Positions 1-7,590 of a stretch of 64,000 bases of DNA are shown piece after piece. Below the pieces are notes generated by a model. That model was not told where the DNA came from and made no database searches. It worked only from the letters and a program-made list of their open reading frames with translations. Position 1 is the stretch's first letter. Each line of letters starts with the position of its first letter. The stretch covers positions 4,384,001 to 4,448,000 of the forward strand of contig NC_015914.1 of assembly GCF_000222485.1 (NCBI RefSeq). The letters are read 5' to 3'. The DNA comes from Cyclobacterium marinum DSM 745 (GTDB lineage Bacteria; Bacteroidota; Bacteroidia; Cytophagales; Cyclobacteriaceae). A program made the position numbers and the translations under genes.

Positions 1-183
1 AAATTCCTGAAAGGAAAGGTTGCTTTCACCAAGGTCTGAGAGCTCTGCATAACTATAAAGAGATATGGGATAAGTGTTCTCTTCCTTCTGGGCTTCAAAT
101 GGTTTTAACTCATAAGAAAATGCATTATCAGAATAAAAAAATGTAATTAATATTAAAAAACCGACTTTTATGACCTTAATCAT
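1..183 (-). CDS. N-terminal fragment of an exported protein (runs off the window start)
   Basis: Reading minus from an ATG at 183 gives 61 uninterrupted codons to the window edge. The first 24 or so residues form a typical signal peptide: positively charged MIKVIKVG, a hydrophobic FLILITFF core, then a likely cleavage site after NAFS. The mature start (YELKPFEAQKEENTYPIS) is polar. The protein is therefore periplasmic, extracellular or the N-terminus of a membrane sensor; the segment LYSYAELSDLGESNLSFQEF faintly recalls 7TMR-DISM sensor ectodomains, but that is a weak resemblance. Function cannot be assigned from 61 residues. Confidence 0.6.
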   Translation of the reverse strand, partial: MIKVIKVGFLILITFFYSDNAFSYELKPFEAQKEENTYPISLYSYAELSDLGESNLSFQEF

Positions 184-434
184 AGGCAAGCGAAATAAAT
201 GAAATGTAAAACTAAGTTAAAATTTAATCAATAGCTCATGAATAAAGAAATAATCCGGTATGGTCATTGAATTTTAAATTAATGACTAAAAATCAAATTA
301 TAAGCAAAAATTATATGGCAAACAGACAGAATGTCATGGATAAAATGGCGGAATTTGAATTGAAAATAACTATCAACTTTTGGCATAAGGTTTGGTGTGA
401 ACGTATAAGAATGTATAAGCTAAAAATAATAAGT

Positions 435-463
435 TTCGAAAAGCTAACATTTTCGAATAGCTT
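435..463. repeat. Two overlapping, mutually exclusive inverted repeats
   Basis: TTCGAAAA (435-442) is complementary to TTTTCGAA (450-457), and AAGCTA (441-446) is complementary to TAGCTT (458-463). The left arms share bases 441-442, so both stems cannot form completely at once. This may be a switchable RNA structure or simply an operator-like repeat; no regulator is known. Confidence 0.4.
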
Positions 464-491
464 CCGTAAGGTAATTCATTAAATAATAATA

Positions 492-507
492 CTTGGTAGC
501 TACCAAG
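492..507. promoter_or_regulatory. Perfect 16-bp palindrome, candidate operator
   Basis: CTTGGTAGCTACCAAG equals its own reverse complement. It lies 27 bases upstream of the small ORF that starts at 535, where a dimeric repressor or activator would be expected to bind. There is no U-tract, so a terminator is unlikely. The cognate regulator is not visible in this window. Confidence 0.45.
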
Positions 508-534
508 AAATTGATCAGTAGGGTTTTAAATTAA

Positions 535-726
535 ATGGTTATGGAAACTTCTTATTTAGATTACTACAAGAGGATATTAAAAAGCGTTAGCTTTGATTTA
601 GGCAAGTTGAAGAATGAGTTAAATAAAGCAAACCAAATCCTTACAGTAGAAGAGAGGGCACGTTTGAAAAAGTGGATGCTTCGAAATGGCCTTTATTCAG
701 AAAAACTTAGAGGGAATGCTTTCTAG
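535..726 (+). CDS. Small conserved-looking hypothetical protein (63 aa)
   Basis: Sixty-three codons from ATG (a second ATG is two codons later, so METSYLDYY is an alternative start). The product is charged and helical with no signal peptide or membrane segment, so it should be cytosolic. The layout YYKRILKSVSFD...LTVEERARLKKWMLRNGL resembles short uncharacterised proteins of about 60 residues that I recall from Cytophagales genomes; I know no function for them. A perfect palindrome sits just upstream. It is monocistronic as far as can be seen. The main doubt is its small size. Confidence 0.6.
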   Translation: MVMETSYLDYYKRILKSVSFDLGKLKNELNKANQILTVEERARLKKWMLRNGLYSEKLRGNAF

Positions 727-1177
727 GGCATTTGTTTTTACTTTTTAAACTATAATACTACTCTAGGTGCAAGACAGACTTAATCTTAGATATGTTAATT
801 TTTTTGTGCGCATATATGGGTATTATCAAATTTTGCTCATTCTTTTGGTGGAATTTTTTTTGGGACAAAATTTTACCATAAATTCGATTATCATTATTTT
901 TATTCTGCCAACCGAATAGAAATACCCTTGCACGAAATCCAAGTCAATTTCCAGTACATACTGACTGTATTTTTATATTAAATCATTTAAAATAAGGAAA
1001 TTATGTTAATTTTATCCTGATAAAATTAGGGTGGGATATGTTTTAATAAAAGCTTAAATGCAGAAAAAATACCCTGATCACGGTATTTTTAAAACTGTGA
1101 AGCCTTCGTACCTTTGAATCAGGTGATAAATAAACTTTTCAAAATGGAATCTTTCCATTGCAAATAGTGGGTAACTG
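727..1177. other. Intergenic region between convergent genes
   Basis: AT-rich spacer of about 450 bases between the small plus gene and the 3' end of fdhD (minus). It contains the hairpins at 1065-1090 and 1162-1203. I see no convincing coding frame or RNA gene in the remainder. Confidence 0.5.
1065..1090. terminator. Hairpin, probable bidirectional terminator
   Basis: AAAAATACC (1065-1073) pairs perfectly with GGTATTTTT (1082-1090) around an 8-base loop. The A/T-rich outer stem gives a U-tract in both directions, which suits the convergent genes on either side. The GC content of the stem is low, so strength is uncertain. Confidence 0.5.
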
Positions 1178-1203
1178 TTAAAATATTTTTTTACCCACTA
1201 TTT
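1162..1203 (-). terminator. 13-bp inverted repeat spanning the fdhD stop codon
   Basis: AAATAGTGGGTAA (1162-1174) and TTACCCACTATTT (1191-1203) are exact complements separated by 16 bases. The right arm encodes the last residues of fdhD and the loop includes its stop codon. It could be a terminator or an mRNA 3'-end-protecting stem; there is only a short U-run after it on the minus strand. Confidence 0.4.
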
Positions 1204-2050
1204 TAATTCTTTCTTCTCCGCTATAAATATTAAAACTTTCTTCTTTTAAAAATCCAATAAGGGTCATCTTTTTTTCTTGAGCAAGATCAACTGCCAATTG
1301 AGTTGGTGGGCCAAAGGCCAATACTACAGGAATGCCTGCATTGATGGCCTTTTGTGCCATTTCATAGCTTACCCGGCCACTTAGCAAAACAATTTTCTCC
1401 TTGCTTAAATCAATATTTTCTTTTAAGCATGCCCCAATTAGTTTATCCAATGCATTGTGTCGGCCAATATCTTCTCTAAGCAATAATAGATTTCCATTTT
1501 GATCATATAAGGCTGCTGCATGTAAACCTCCGGTGTATTTGAAAGCAGTTTGGGAGGTGAGCAGGTTCTTAGGGATACTTAATATGGTTTCCGGATTTAT
1601 TTGCCATTGATGGTTAATGGGCAAAACATCATTGCCACATTTTACCGCGTCAATAGCAGTTTTGCCACAAACTCCACAACTTGAATTGGTATAAAAATTT
1701 CGCTCAAGCTTTTTTAAATCAACCTTGAATCCTTCCACAAATTTTACAATTAAAACATTGCCTTTTTCTTCCGGTTTTACCCGCTGGCAATACCGCATCA
1801 GGAGGATGTCTCGGTCGCTTTCTACTATTCCTTCAGCAAACAAAAAACCCAGCGCCAAATCAAAATCATTTCCAGGACTTCTCATGGTTACCAGTAAATC
1901 TTTTTTATGCCATTCGTGATTTTTTTCAAATTCTAAACGGATTTGCAATGGAGATTCCACTGCAAGGAGGTCCTTCAAATGACCTGCTTCAGCTTTACTG
2001 TATTTATAAATTTTTCTAAGACTAACCAGACTATCTGTCCCTTCCATCAC
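1178..2050 (-). CDS. fdhD: Formate dehydrogenase accessory sulfurtransferase FdhD
   Basis: The 290-residue product matches the FdhD family in length and motifs. It has the CxxC of SSCGVCGK at residues 125 and 128, TGGLHAA at 173-179 and REDIGRHNALDK at 192-203. FdhD passes sulfur from the cysteine desulfurase IscS to the molybdenum cofactor, giving the sulfido ligand that formate-dehydrogenase-type enzymes need. It is cytosolic. The start at 2050 overlaps the 3' end of the upstream molybdoenzyme gene by 20 bases, so the two are almost certainly co-transcribed and translationally coupled. This makes the neighbouring oxidoreductase its obvious client. Confidence 0.95.
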   Translation of the reverse strand: MMEGTDSLVSLRKIYKYSKAEAGHLKDLLAVESPLQIRLEFEKNHEWHKKDLLVTMRSPGNDFDLALGFLFAEGIVESDRDILLMRYCQRVKPEEKGNVLIVKFVEGFKVDLKKLERNFYTNSSCGVCGKTAIDAVKCGNDVLPINHQWQINPETILSIPKNLLTSQTAFKYTGGLHAAALYDQNGNLLLLREDIGRHNALDKLIGACLKENIDLSKEKIVLLSGRVSYEMAQKAINAGIPVVLAFGPPTQLAVDLAQEKKMTLIGFLKEESFNIYSGEERIKIVGKKIF

Positions 2051-4316
2051 TCAATTTTTCTAAAAATACTTCTATATATTTTGATGCAGGGCAGTGACTT
2101 TCCACTGAATTGTTATCCAAAGCCACTAACACATTCCCCTCGGGGAAATAAACAGAAAGACAACCCGAGGGAATATTATAAGGAACTACTTGAAAACCTT
2201 CAAGTACACGTTTTTTACCTGCAAAAATACTGGTAAGTTTCACTAGGTCTCCGGCTGTACAATTATAATTTTTCATGTCGTCCGTATTCATCATGACCAC
2301 TTCACGGCTATTGCTAATCCCCCTATATCGGTCATCATAACCGTAAATTGAAGTATTGAATTGGTCATGACTTCGAACTGTCATAAGAATAAAAGGTGTT
2401 TCCGGTTGCCTGGTTGGATTAAGTGGATTAATAGTTAATTGAGCCTTTCTATCCGGCGTATTAAATTTCATTTCCCTTGCTCCGTTGGGTAAATAAAAGC
2501 CTCCTATTTTCCTCACATTTTCGTTATACCTTTCAAAGCCGGGAATAACAGCTTCTATTTTTTCTCTAATTAAGTCGTAATTTTCTTTCATCCCTTCCCA
2601 ATCTGAGGTATTAGACTTGCCCAATACTGCTCTGGCCATGTCGCAAATAATACCGACTTCACTTTTTAACGTGGGAGAAACGGGTTCAAGGTCACCATGT
2701 GACATTCTAACTCTTCCTGCAGTATCTTCTGTAGTTACAAACTGAGGACCAAGGCTACTGATGTCACTTTCTGTTCTCCCAAGACAGGGTAAGATCAAGG
2801 CTGTTTTGCCATGAATCAAGTGACTCCTATTAAGTTTGGTGGAGACATGTAGGGTAAGTGTACATTGCTTTAGGCCATCAAAAACCTTAGCTGTATCAGG
2901 GGCAGCCAAAGCGAAATTTCCACCCATTCCCATAAAGATTTTGGCTTTACCTTCAGCCATGGCATGAATGGCCCCGACAGCATGAACTCCTTCTTTTTCA
3001 GGTGGCTGAAAATCAAATACTTTTCCCAATCGCTGCATAAAACTTTTAGGCATTTTTTCCCAGATCCCCATTGTTCGGTCTCCTTGTACGTTGCTGTGTC
3101 CTCTTACTGGTAAAGTGCCTGCCCCGGCTTTACCTATAGAACCTTTGACCAATAAAATATTGACAATTTCCCTTATAGTATTTTCAGCATTCCGATGTTG
3201 AGTAATGCCCATTGCCCAAGCGATAATAATGCGTTTTTTCGCTATAAGCATCTCGGCCAATTCTCTGACATGTGATTCCGGAACGCCGGTCTCTTGAATC
3301 AATTCCTTTAGATTTAATTGTTCAAGGTGTGATATAAGTGCTTGGTAACCACTGGTTTTTTCTAGAATAAAGGCTTGGTCAAAAACCTTTCCCGGTTGAA
3401 GTTTTTCTGCCTCCAGCAGCAATTTTAACAAAGCCTTTAGTAAAGGTAAATCACCATTTACCTTTACTTGTAAGTGCAAGTCATGGATAGCTGTAGGTTT
3501 TCCTATAAATCCCCAAGGTTTTTGCGGATTGCGAAATTGAAGTAAACCTGTTTCGGGCAGTGGGTTCACTGAAACAATCTTGCCTCCATTTTGCTTTAGC
3601 TTCTCCATCGCAGTAAGCATTCTAGGCGCATTGGTTCCAGGGTTTTGCCCCATAACTATCAATAATTCTGCTTTGGGGATATCATTTAAAATCACAGAGG
3701 CTTTACCTATGCCAACGGTTTCAGTCAATGCCTTTCCGGATGCTTCATGACACATATTTGAACAATCAGGAAGGTTATTGGTGCCAAATTGTCGGACAAA
3801 ACACTGGTACAAAAATGCCGCTTCATTGCTGGTTCGACCGGAAGTGTAGAATATGGCTTGATCAGGATGATCAAGTGCTTGAAGTTTTTCTGCCAATAAA
3901 TTGAAAGCATCTTTCCAAGAAATGGGAGAATAGTGATCTTGGTCTTCTCTGATGACCATAGGTTGTGTTAATCTGCCTTGCTTTTCCAGCCAGTGATCTG
4001 ATTTTTCTAATAAATCATTGATGCTATGTTGTTGAAAAAAGGAAGCTTCAATTTTATTAACACTGCTTTCCCAAGCGATCGCTTTGGCTCCATTTTCACA
4101 ATATTCAGCAATTTTTGATACGTCTTTGGCATCAGGGTCGGGCCACGCACAGCTGGGACAGTCCAATCCTTCGGGTTGATTTAATTTAAATAAGGTTTTC
4201 ACCCCCTTGCCAATATGGGTTTCTTCCCAAATCCTATAGGCAACGGTCTGAATGGATTTTAAACCTGCAGCTGTCTCTGCAGGTGTACTGATTTTCACTT
4301 TTCTTTTAGGCTGCAT
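2031..4316 (-). CDS. Molybdopterin oxidoreductase, FdhF/YdeP family
   Basis: A 761-residue molybdopterin enzyme of the FdhF/YdeP type. The N-terminus carries CPSC at residues 53-56 rather than the full four-cysteine iron-sulfur motif of classical formate dehydrogenases. NLPDCSNMCHE (181-191) aligns with the region holding the selenocysteine/cysteine Mo ligand, with C189 the likely ligand. A MoCo-binding run GQNPGTNAPRM lies near residue 230, and the C-terminal dinucleotide-binding domain contains TVRSHDQFNTSIYGYDDR. No Tat or Sec signal is evident, so the enzyme is probably cytoplasmic. Substrate is uncertain: YdeP relatives have been tied to acid resistance, and formate oxidation is not proven. 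Followed immediately by fdhD. Confidence 0.9.
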   Translation of the reverse strand: MQPKRKVKISTPAETAAGLKSIQTVAYRIWEETHIGKGVKTLFKLNQPEGLDCPSCAWPDPDAKDVSKIAEYCENGAKAIAWESSVNKIEASFFQQHSINDLLEKSDHWLEKQGRLTQPMVIREDQDHYSPISWKDAFNLLAEKLQALDHPDQAIFYTSGRTSNEAAFLYQCFVRQFGTNNLPDCSNMCHEASGKALTETVGIGKASVILNDIPKAELLIVMGQNPGTNAPRMLTAMEKLKQNGGKIVSVNPLPETGLLQFRNPQKPWGFIGKPTAIHDLHLQVKVNGDLPLLKALLKLLLEAEKLQPGKVFDQAFILEKTSGYQALISHLEQLNLKELIQETGVPESHVRELAEMLIAKKRIIIAWAMGITQHRNAENTIREIVNILLVKGSIGKAGAGTLPVRGHSNVQGDRTMGIWEKMPKSFMQRLGKVFDFQPPEKEGVHAVGAIHAMAEGKAKIFMGMGGNFALAAPDTAKVFDGLKQCTLTLHVSTKLNRSHLIHGKTALILPCLGRTESDISSLGPQFVTTEDTAGRVRMSHGDLEPVSPTLKSEVGIICDMARAVLGKSNTSDWEGMKENYDLIREKIEAVIPGFERYNENVRKIGGFYLPNGAREMKFNTPDRKAQLTINPLNPTRQPETPFILMTVRSHDQFNTSIYGYDDRYRGISNSREVVMMNTDDMKNYNCTAGDLVKLTSIFAGKKRVLEGFQVVPYNIPSGCLSVYFPEGNVLVALDNNSVESHCPASKYIEVFLEKLSDGRDR

Positions 4317-4582
4317 GAATGGTACGGATGTTTTTCACTGGTTTGATGCGATTACAAGGTAAAAAGAATTATAATTCTAAGCTAAAATGAAGAAGTCTGT
4401 TCTCTTCGCTGTTAAATTTTTCTCTTTTAAAAAAACATTTGCGATCATTCCTATTAAATAAATGCTTATAGCATGGATTATCTCAGGCATTTACCGCTTA
4501 ATAAAAGCCTGTTTTTATTTACATGATTAACCTTTATATTTAAATTGCTTTATTTCATAAAATTATAATTTAAATATACCCA

Positions 4583-5935
4583 ATGACACCAAAACTGTTT
4601 CCGGCAATCTGCTGTGCTATAATTTGTTTTCTTCAGTCTTATGGGCTAGAAGCCCAAGAAAAAAAACCTTATAATATTTTATTTTTTGCCATTGATGATC
4701 TCCGACCTGAACTGGGAGTATATGGTAACAACATTATCCATACGCCCAATTTAGATGCCATAGGTAAGAACGGAACTGTTTTTGAAAATCACTATGTCCA
4801 AGTACCGACATGCGGAGCCTCTCGTAGCAGTATATTGACAGGAATGCTACCCAGTACCCGTGAGCACTTGAGCAACTCTGCTATTGCAAATATGATGGCA
4901 GACGCTCCCGAGGGAGAAAAACCGGAGAGCTTTGTTCATCATTTGAAAAGAAACGGGTACTATACTGTGGGGATAGGAAAAATTAGCCATTCAGTAGATG
5001 GTCTTGTTTATGGGTATGAAGCGAGTCCTGAAGGGGCAAAATCTGAAATGCCCTATAGCTGGGATGAAATGCTATTCAATCCCGGTAAATGGGGTACCGG
5101 TTGGAATGCTTTTTTTGGATATGCGGATGGATCAAATAGGCAAGGGAAAAAGAAACAAGTGAAACCCTACGAAGCAGCCGATGTTACGGATGAGGGGTAT
5201 CCGGATGGGCTTTCCACACAATTGGCGATAGAGAAATTAAAAGAATTGGCAGGTAAAGAAGAGCCTTTCTTTATGGGCTTAGGTTTATTTAAACCCCATT
5301 TGCCTTTTACCTCCCCAAAGAAATATTGGGATTTATATAAGAGGGAAGACATACCTTTGTCCACTGCCCCCAATTTACCTGAAAATGTTTCAATGAGTAG
5401 TTTACAGGCTAGTGGAGAATTCAATCAATACGCTTTGGGAGAGGAAAAAGCCGGATTGGATCACCAGTTGTCGGATGAATATGCTCGAAAGCTCAAACAT
5501 GCTTATTATGCAGCAGTGAGTTACAGCGATGCGTTGGTAGGGAAAGTTATGGATGAGCTGGAAGCTTTGGGCTTAGCAGACAACACCATTGTGGTGGTGT
5601 GGGGAGATCATGGATGGCATTTAGGTGACCATCGGGTTTGGGGAAAGCATACCATTTTTGAAACAGCCGTAAGAAGTCCATTGATAATTAAAGTTCCGGG
5701 ATACAAGCCTCAAAGAATTTCTTCTGAAATGCCGGTAAGTAGTATTGATTTGTATCCAACACTAATGGAGCTTACCAATATCCCGACCAATTTTTCTTTG
5801 GATGGACAAAGCTTAGTTCCTCTGTTACAAAATGGTAGTGATCAAAATAGAGAAGCATTGGCTTTCAGTTATTTCAGAAATGGAATTTCGATGCGAACAG
5901 AAAAGTACCGCATAATGAAATATTTTAGAGAGTAA
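4583..5935 (+). CDS. Sulfatase (iduronate-2-sulfatase-like), truncated by an in-frame stop
   Basis: This 450-residue product has a signal peptide (cleavage probably after LEAQ) and a type-I sulfatase core. The metal-site start is FFAIDDLRPELG, the formylglycine motif is C77-G-A-S-R81, and the late metal/catalytic segment GDHGWH is at 341-346. Such enzymes hydrolyse sulfate esters on polysaccharides in the periplasm or outside, after Cys77 is oxidised by a maturase encoded elsewhere. The frame ends at TAA 5933-5935, but the next 47 codons in the same frame read as a normal sulfatase C-terminus (KPTIELYDHINDPMETKNIA...), so the gene looks nonsense-mutated. The catalytic core is intact; the lost part usually closes the C-terminal subdomain, so activity is doubtful. 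It is first in an operon with another sulfatase and a PQQ dehydrogenase. Confidence 0.85.
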   Translation: MTPKLFPAICCAIICFLQSYGLEAQEKKPYNILFFAIDDLRPELGVYGNNIIHTPNLDAIGKNGTVFENHYVQVPTCGASRSSILTGMLPSTREHLSNSAIANMMADAPEGEKPESFVHHLKRNGYYTVGIGKISHSVDGLVYGYEASPEGAKSEMPYSWDEMLFNPGKWGTGWNAFFGYADGSNRQGKKKQVKPYEAADVTDEGYPDGLSTQLAIEKLKELAGKEEPFFMGLGLFKPHLPFTSPKKYWDLYKREDIPLSTAPNLPENVSMSSLQASGEFNQYALGEEKAGLDHQLSDEYARKLKHAYYAAVSYSDALVGKVMDELEALGLADNTIVVVWGDHGWHLGDHRVWGKHTIFETAVRSPLIIKVPGYKPQRISSEMPVSSIDLYPTLMELTNIPTNFSLDGQSLVPLLQNGSDQNREALAFSYFRNGISMRTEKYRIMKYFRE

Positions 5936-6079
5936 AAACCTACAATCGAATTGTATGACCATATAAATGACCCTATGGAAACCAAAAACATAGCCAATGA
6001 GCAACCCGAAATAGTGGAGCAATTGCTTGTACAATTTGAAAAAGGTGACACAGGACTGTATAATAAAAACAACAATTAA
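5936..6079 (+). pseudogene. In-frame C-terminal remnant of the upstream sulfatase
   Basis: Directly after the TAA at 5933-5935 the same reading frame stays open for 47 codons to a second TAA at 6077-6079. The translation contains ELYDHINDPMETKNIA followed by a helix (EQPEIVEQLLVQFEKG), the signature end of sulfatases. It lacks its own sensible start, so it belongs to the upstream gene. The intact ancestral gene would run 4583-6079. A base-call error at 5933 is the main alternative. Confidence 0.75.
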
Positions 6080-6092
6080 TTTAACACTCGAA

Positions 6093-7589
6093 ATGAAGAT
6101 TAAAACATATAAGCTTCCACTAATGGCTGCCATTTCAGCAGTGCTTTTGTTGGGGATTTCTTCCTGTAGCAATGGTTCAAGCAATAACGCTCCCACTCAA
6201 AGGCCTAACATCATTTATATTCTGGCAGATGATCTTGGGTATGGTGATTTGAGTTTTCTTGGGCAGACAAAGTTCAGCACCCCAAATATTGACAAGTTGG
6301 CTGCGAATGGGATGGTATTTACACAGCATTATTCAGGAGCGACAGTTTGTGCACCATCCAGATCGGCTTTGATGACTGGAATGCATACCGGGCATACGCA
6401 AGTAAGAGGAAATAGAGGCTTGAATGATGGGCAATTTCCCTTAGCAGCAGGCTCACAAACCTTGGCAGGAGTTTTGAAAAAAGCCGGGTATACTACCGGG
6501 GCATTTGGTAAATGGGGATTAGGATATCCGGGATCTTCAGGCGCTCCGCTAAATCAGGGATTTGATGTTTTCTTTGGGTTCAATAGCCAGACCATCGCTC
6601 ATAATTATTATCCTAGAGAGTTATGGGACAATGATAAAATTATAAGCTTGGAAGGAAATCAAGGCACAGAGCAGGGACAATATGCGCCTAATCTTATTCA
6701 GGAAAAGCGGTTGGAATTTATAGAAGCTAATAAGGATACGAGTTTTTTTATGTTTGTTCCCACGATTATTCCTCATGCAGAACTTTTTGCTCCGGAGGAG
6801 TATATGGAAAAATTTCTAACCAAAACCAATCCTGAACCACCCTACCAGTATGAAAGTAAATTGGGTCCTGAGACTTTTTATAAGGGTGTCGATGATCCTG
6901 AACACCCCCGATATAAGGTAGGTGGATACGGTTCACAAGCCTACCCACATGCCGCCTTTGCAGCAATGGTAACTCTTCTTGATGATCATGTTGGAGAAAT
7001 TGTTGCTAAATTGGATGAGTTGAATATTTTAGAAAATACGGTGATTGTATTTACTTCCGACAATGGCCCACATCTTGAAGGAGGAGCAGACCCTGATTTT
7101 TTCAATAGTAACGGACCTTTTCAAGGGTATAAGCGAGACTTATTGGAAGGAGGGATTCATGTTCCGATGATATTGAGCTGGCCGGCCAAAGTTAAAAAAG
7201 GAAGTCAGACAGACCATATTAGTGCATTTTGGGATATTTTACCCACTTTTTCTGCTTTGGTAGATGAGGAATTGGAAGAGCCTATTGATGGTATATCCTT
7301 TTTACCTACCCTTTTGGGTGAAGGTGGACAGCCGACACATTCTCACCTATATTGGGAGTTTCATGAAAAAGGTGGTAAACAAGCTGTACGTAAAGGTAAA
7401 TGGAAAGGCATCAAGAGGGATGTGTTCAAGGGCAATGAAACCATTCTCTTGTATAACCTAGAGGAGGATCCCGGTGAAACCACAGACCTGGCTCAAGACC
7501 ATCCTGATGTGGTCAAAGAAATTAAGCTTTTAATGGAAAAAAGCAGAGTTGAGGATCCGGAATGGCCATTTGACGCGAAAATAAAATAA
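6093..7589 (+). CDS. Arylsulfatase, lipoprotein
   Basis: From ATG 6093 the product has 498 residues. I chose this start because it places a clean lipoprotein signal (MKIKTYKLPLMAAISAVLLL, lipobox GISSC, C25) at the N-terminus; the longer frame from 6027 would overlap the upstream sulfatase remnant. The sulfatase domain begins RPNIIYILADDLGYGD (metal Asp residues) and carries the formylglycine motif C86-A-P-S-R90 and the later FTSDNGPH metal motif. It belongs to the arylsulfatase A-like S1 family and should remove sulfate esters from glycans at the cell envelope. It ends one base before the PQQ dehydrogenase start, so the two are co-transcribed. It is intact, unlike its upstream neighbour. Confidence 0.92.
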   Translation: MKIKTYKLPLMAAISAVLLLGISSCSNGSSNNAPTQRPNIIYILADDLGYGDLSFLGQTKFSTPNIDKLAANGMVFTQHYSGATVCAPSRSALMTGMHTGHTQVRGNRGLNDGQFPLAAGSQTLAGVLKKAGYTTGAFGKWGLGYPGSSGAPLNQGFDVFFGFNSQTIAHNYYPRELWDNDKIISLEGNQGTEQGQYAPNLIQEKRLEFIEANKDTSFFMFVPTIIPHAELFAPEEYMEKFLTKTNPEPPYQYESKLGPETFYKGVDDPEHPRYKVGGYGSQAYPHAAFAAMVTLLDDHVGEIVAKLDELNILENTVIVFTSDNGPHLEGGADPDFFNSNGPFQGYKRDLLEGGIHVPMILSWPAKVKKGSQTDHISAFWDILPTFSALVDEELEEPIDGISFLPTLLGEGGQPTHSHLYWEFHEKGGKQAVRKGKWKGIKRDVFKGNETILLYNLEEDPGETTDLAQDHPDVVKEIKLLMEKSRVEDPEWPFDAKIK

Positions 7590-7590
7590 G

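Larger units (their letters stand above)
184..534. other. Intergenic region with inverted repeats
   Basis: AT-rich spacer between the divergent genes at 183 (minus) and 535 (plus). It holds two mutually exclusive short stems at 435-463 and a perfect 16-bp palindrome at 492-507, listed separately. A 71-codon plus-strand open frame (267-482) begins with a non-ATG codon and has a composition like translated intergenic DNA; I do not accept it as a gene. Confidence 0.5.

Noticed and set aside
267..482. 71-codon open frame upstream of the small gene
   Set aside because: Non-ATG start, composition like translated AT-rich spacer, no family resemblance, and it overlaps inverted repeats.
6027..6092. 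Upstream extension of the second sulfatase
   Set aside because: It would overlap the first sulfatase's C-terminal remnant and place charged residues before a good lipoprotein signal that starts at 6093.
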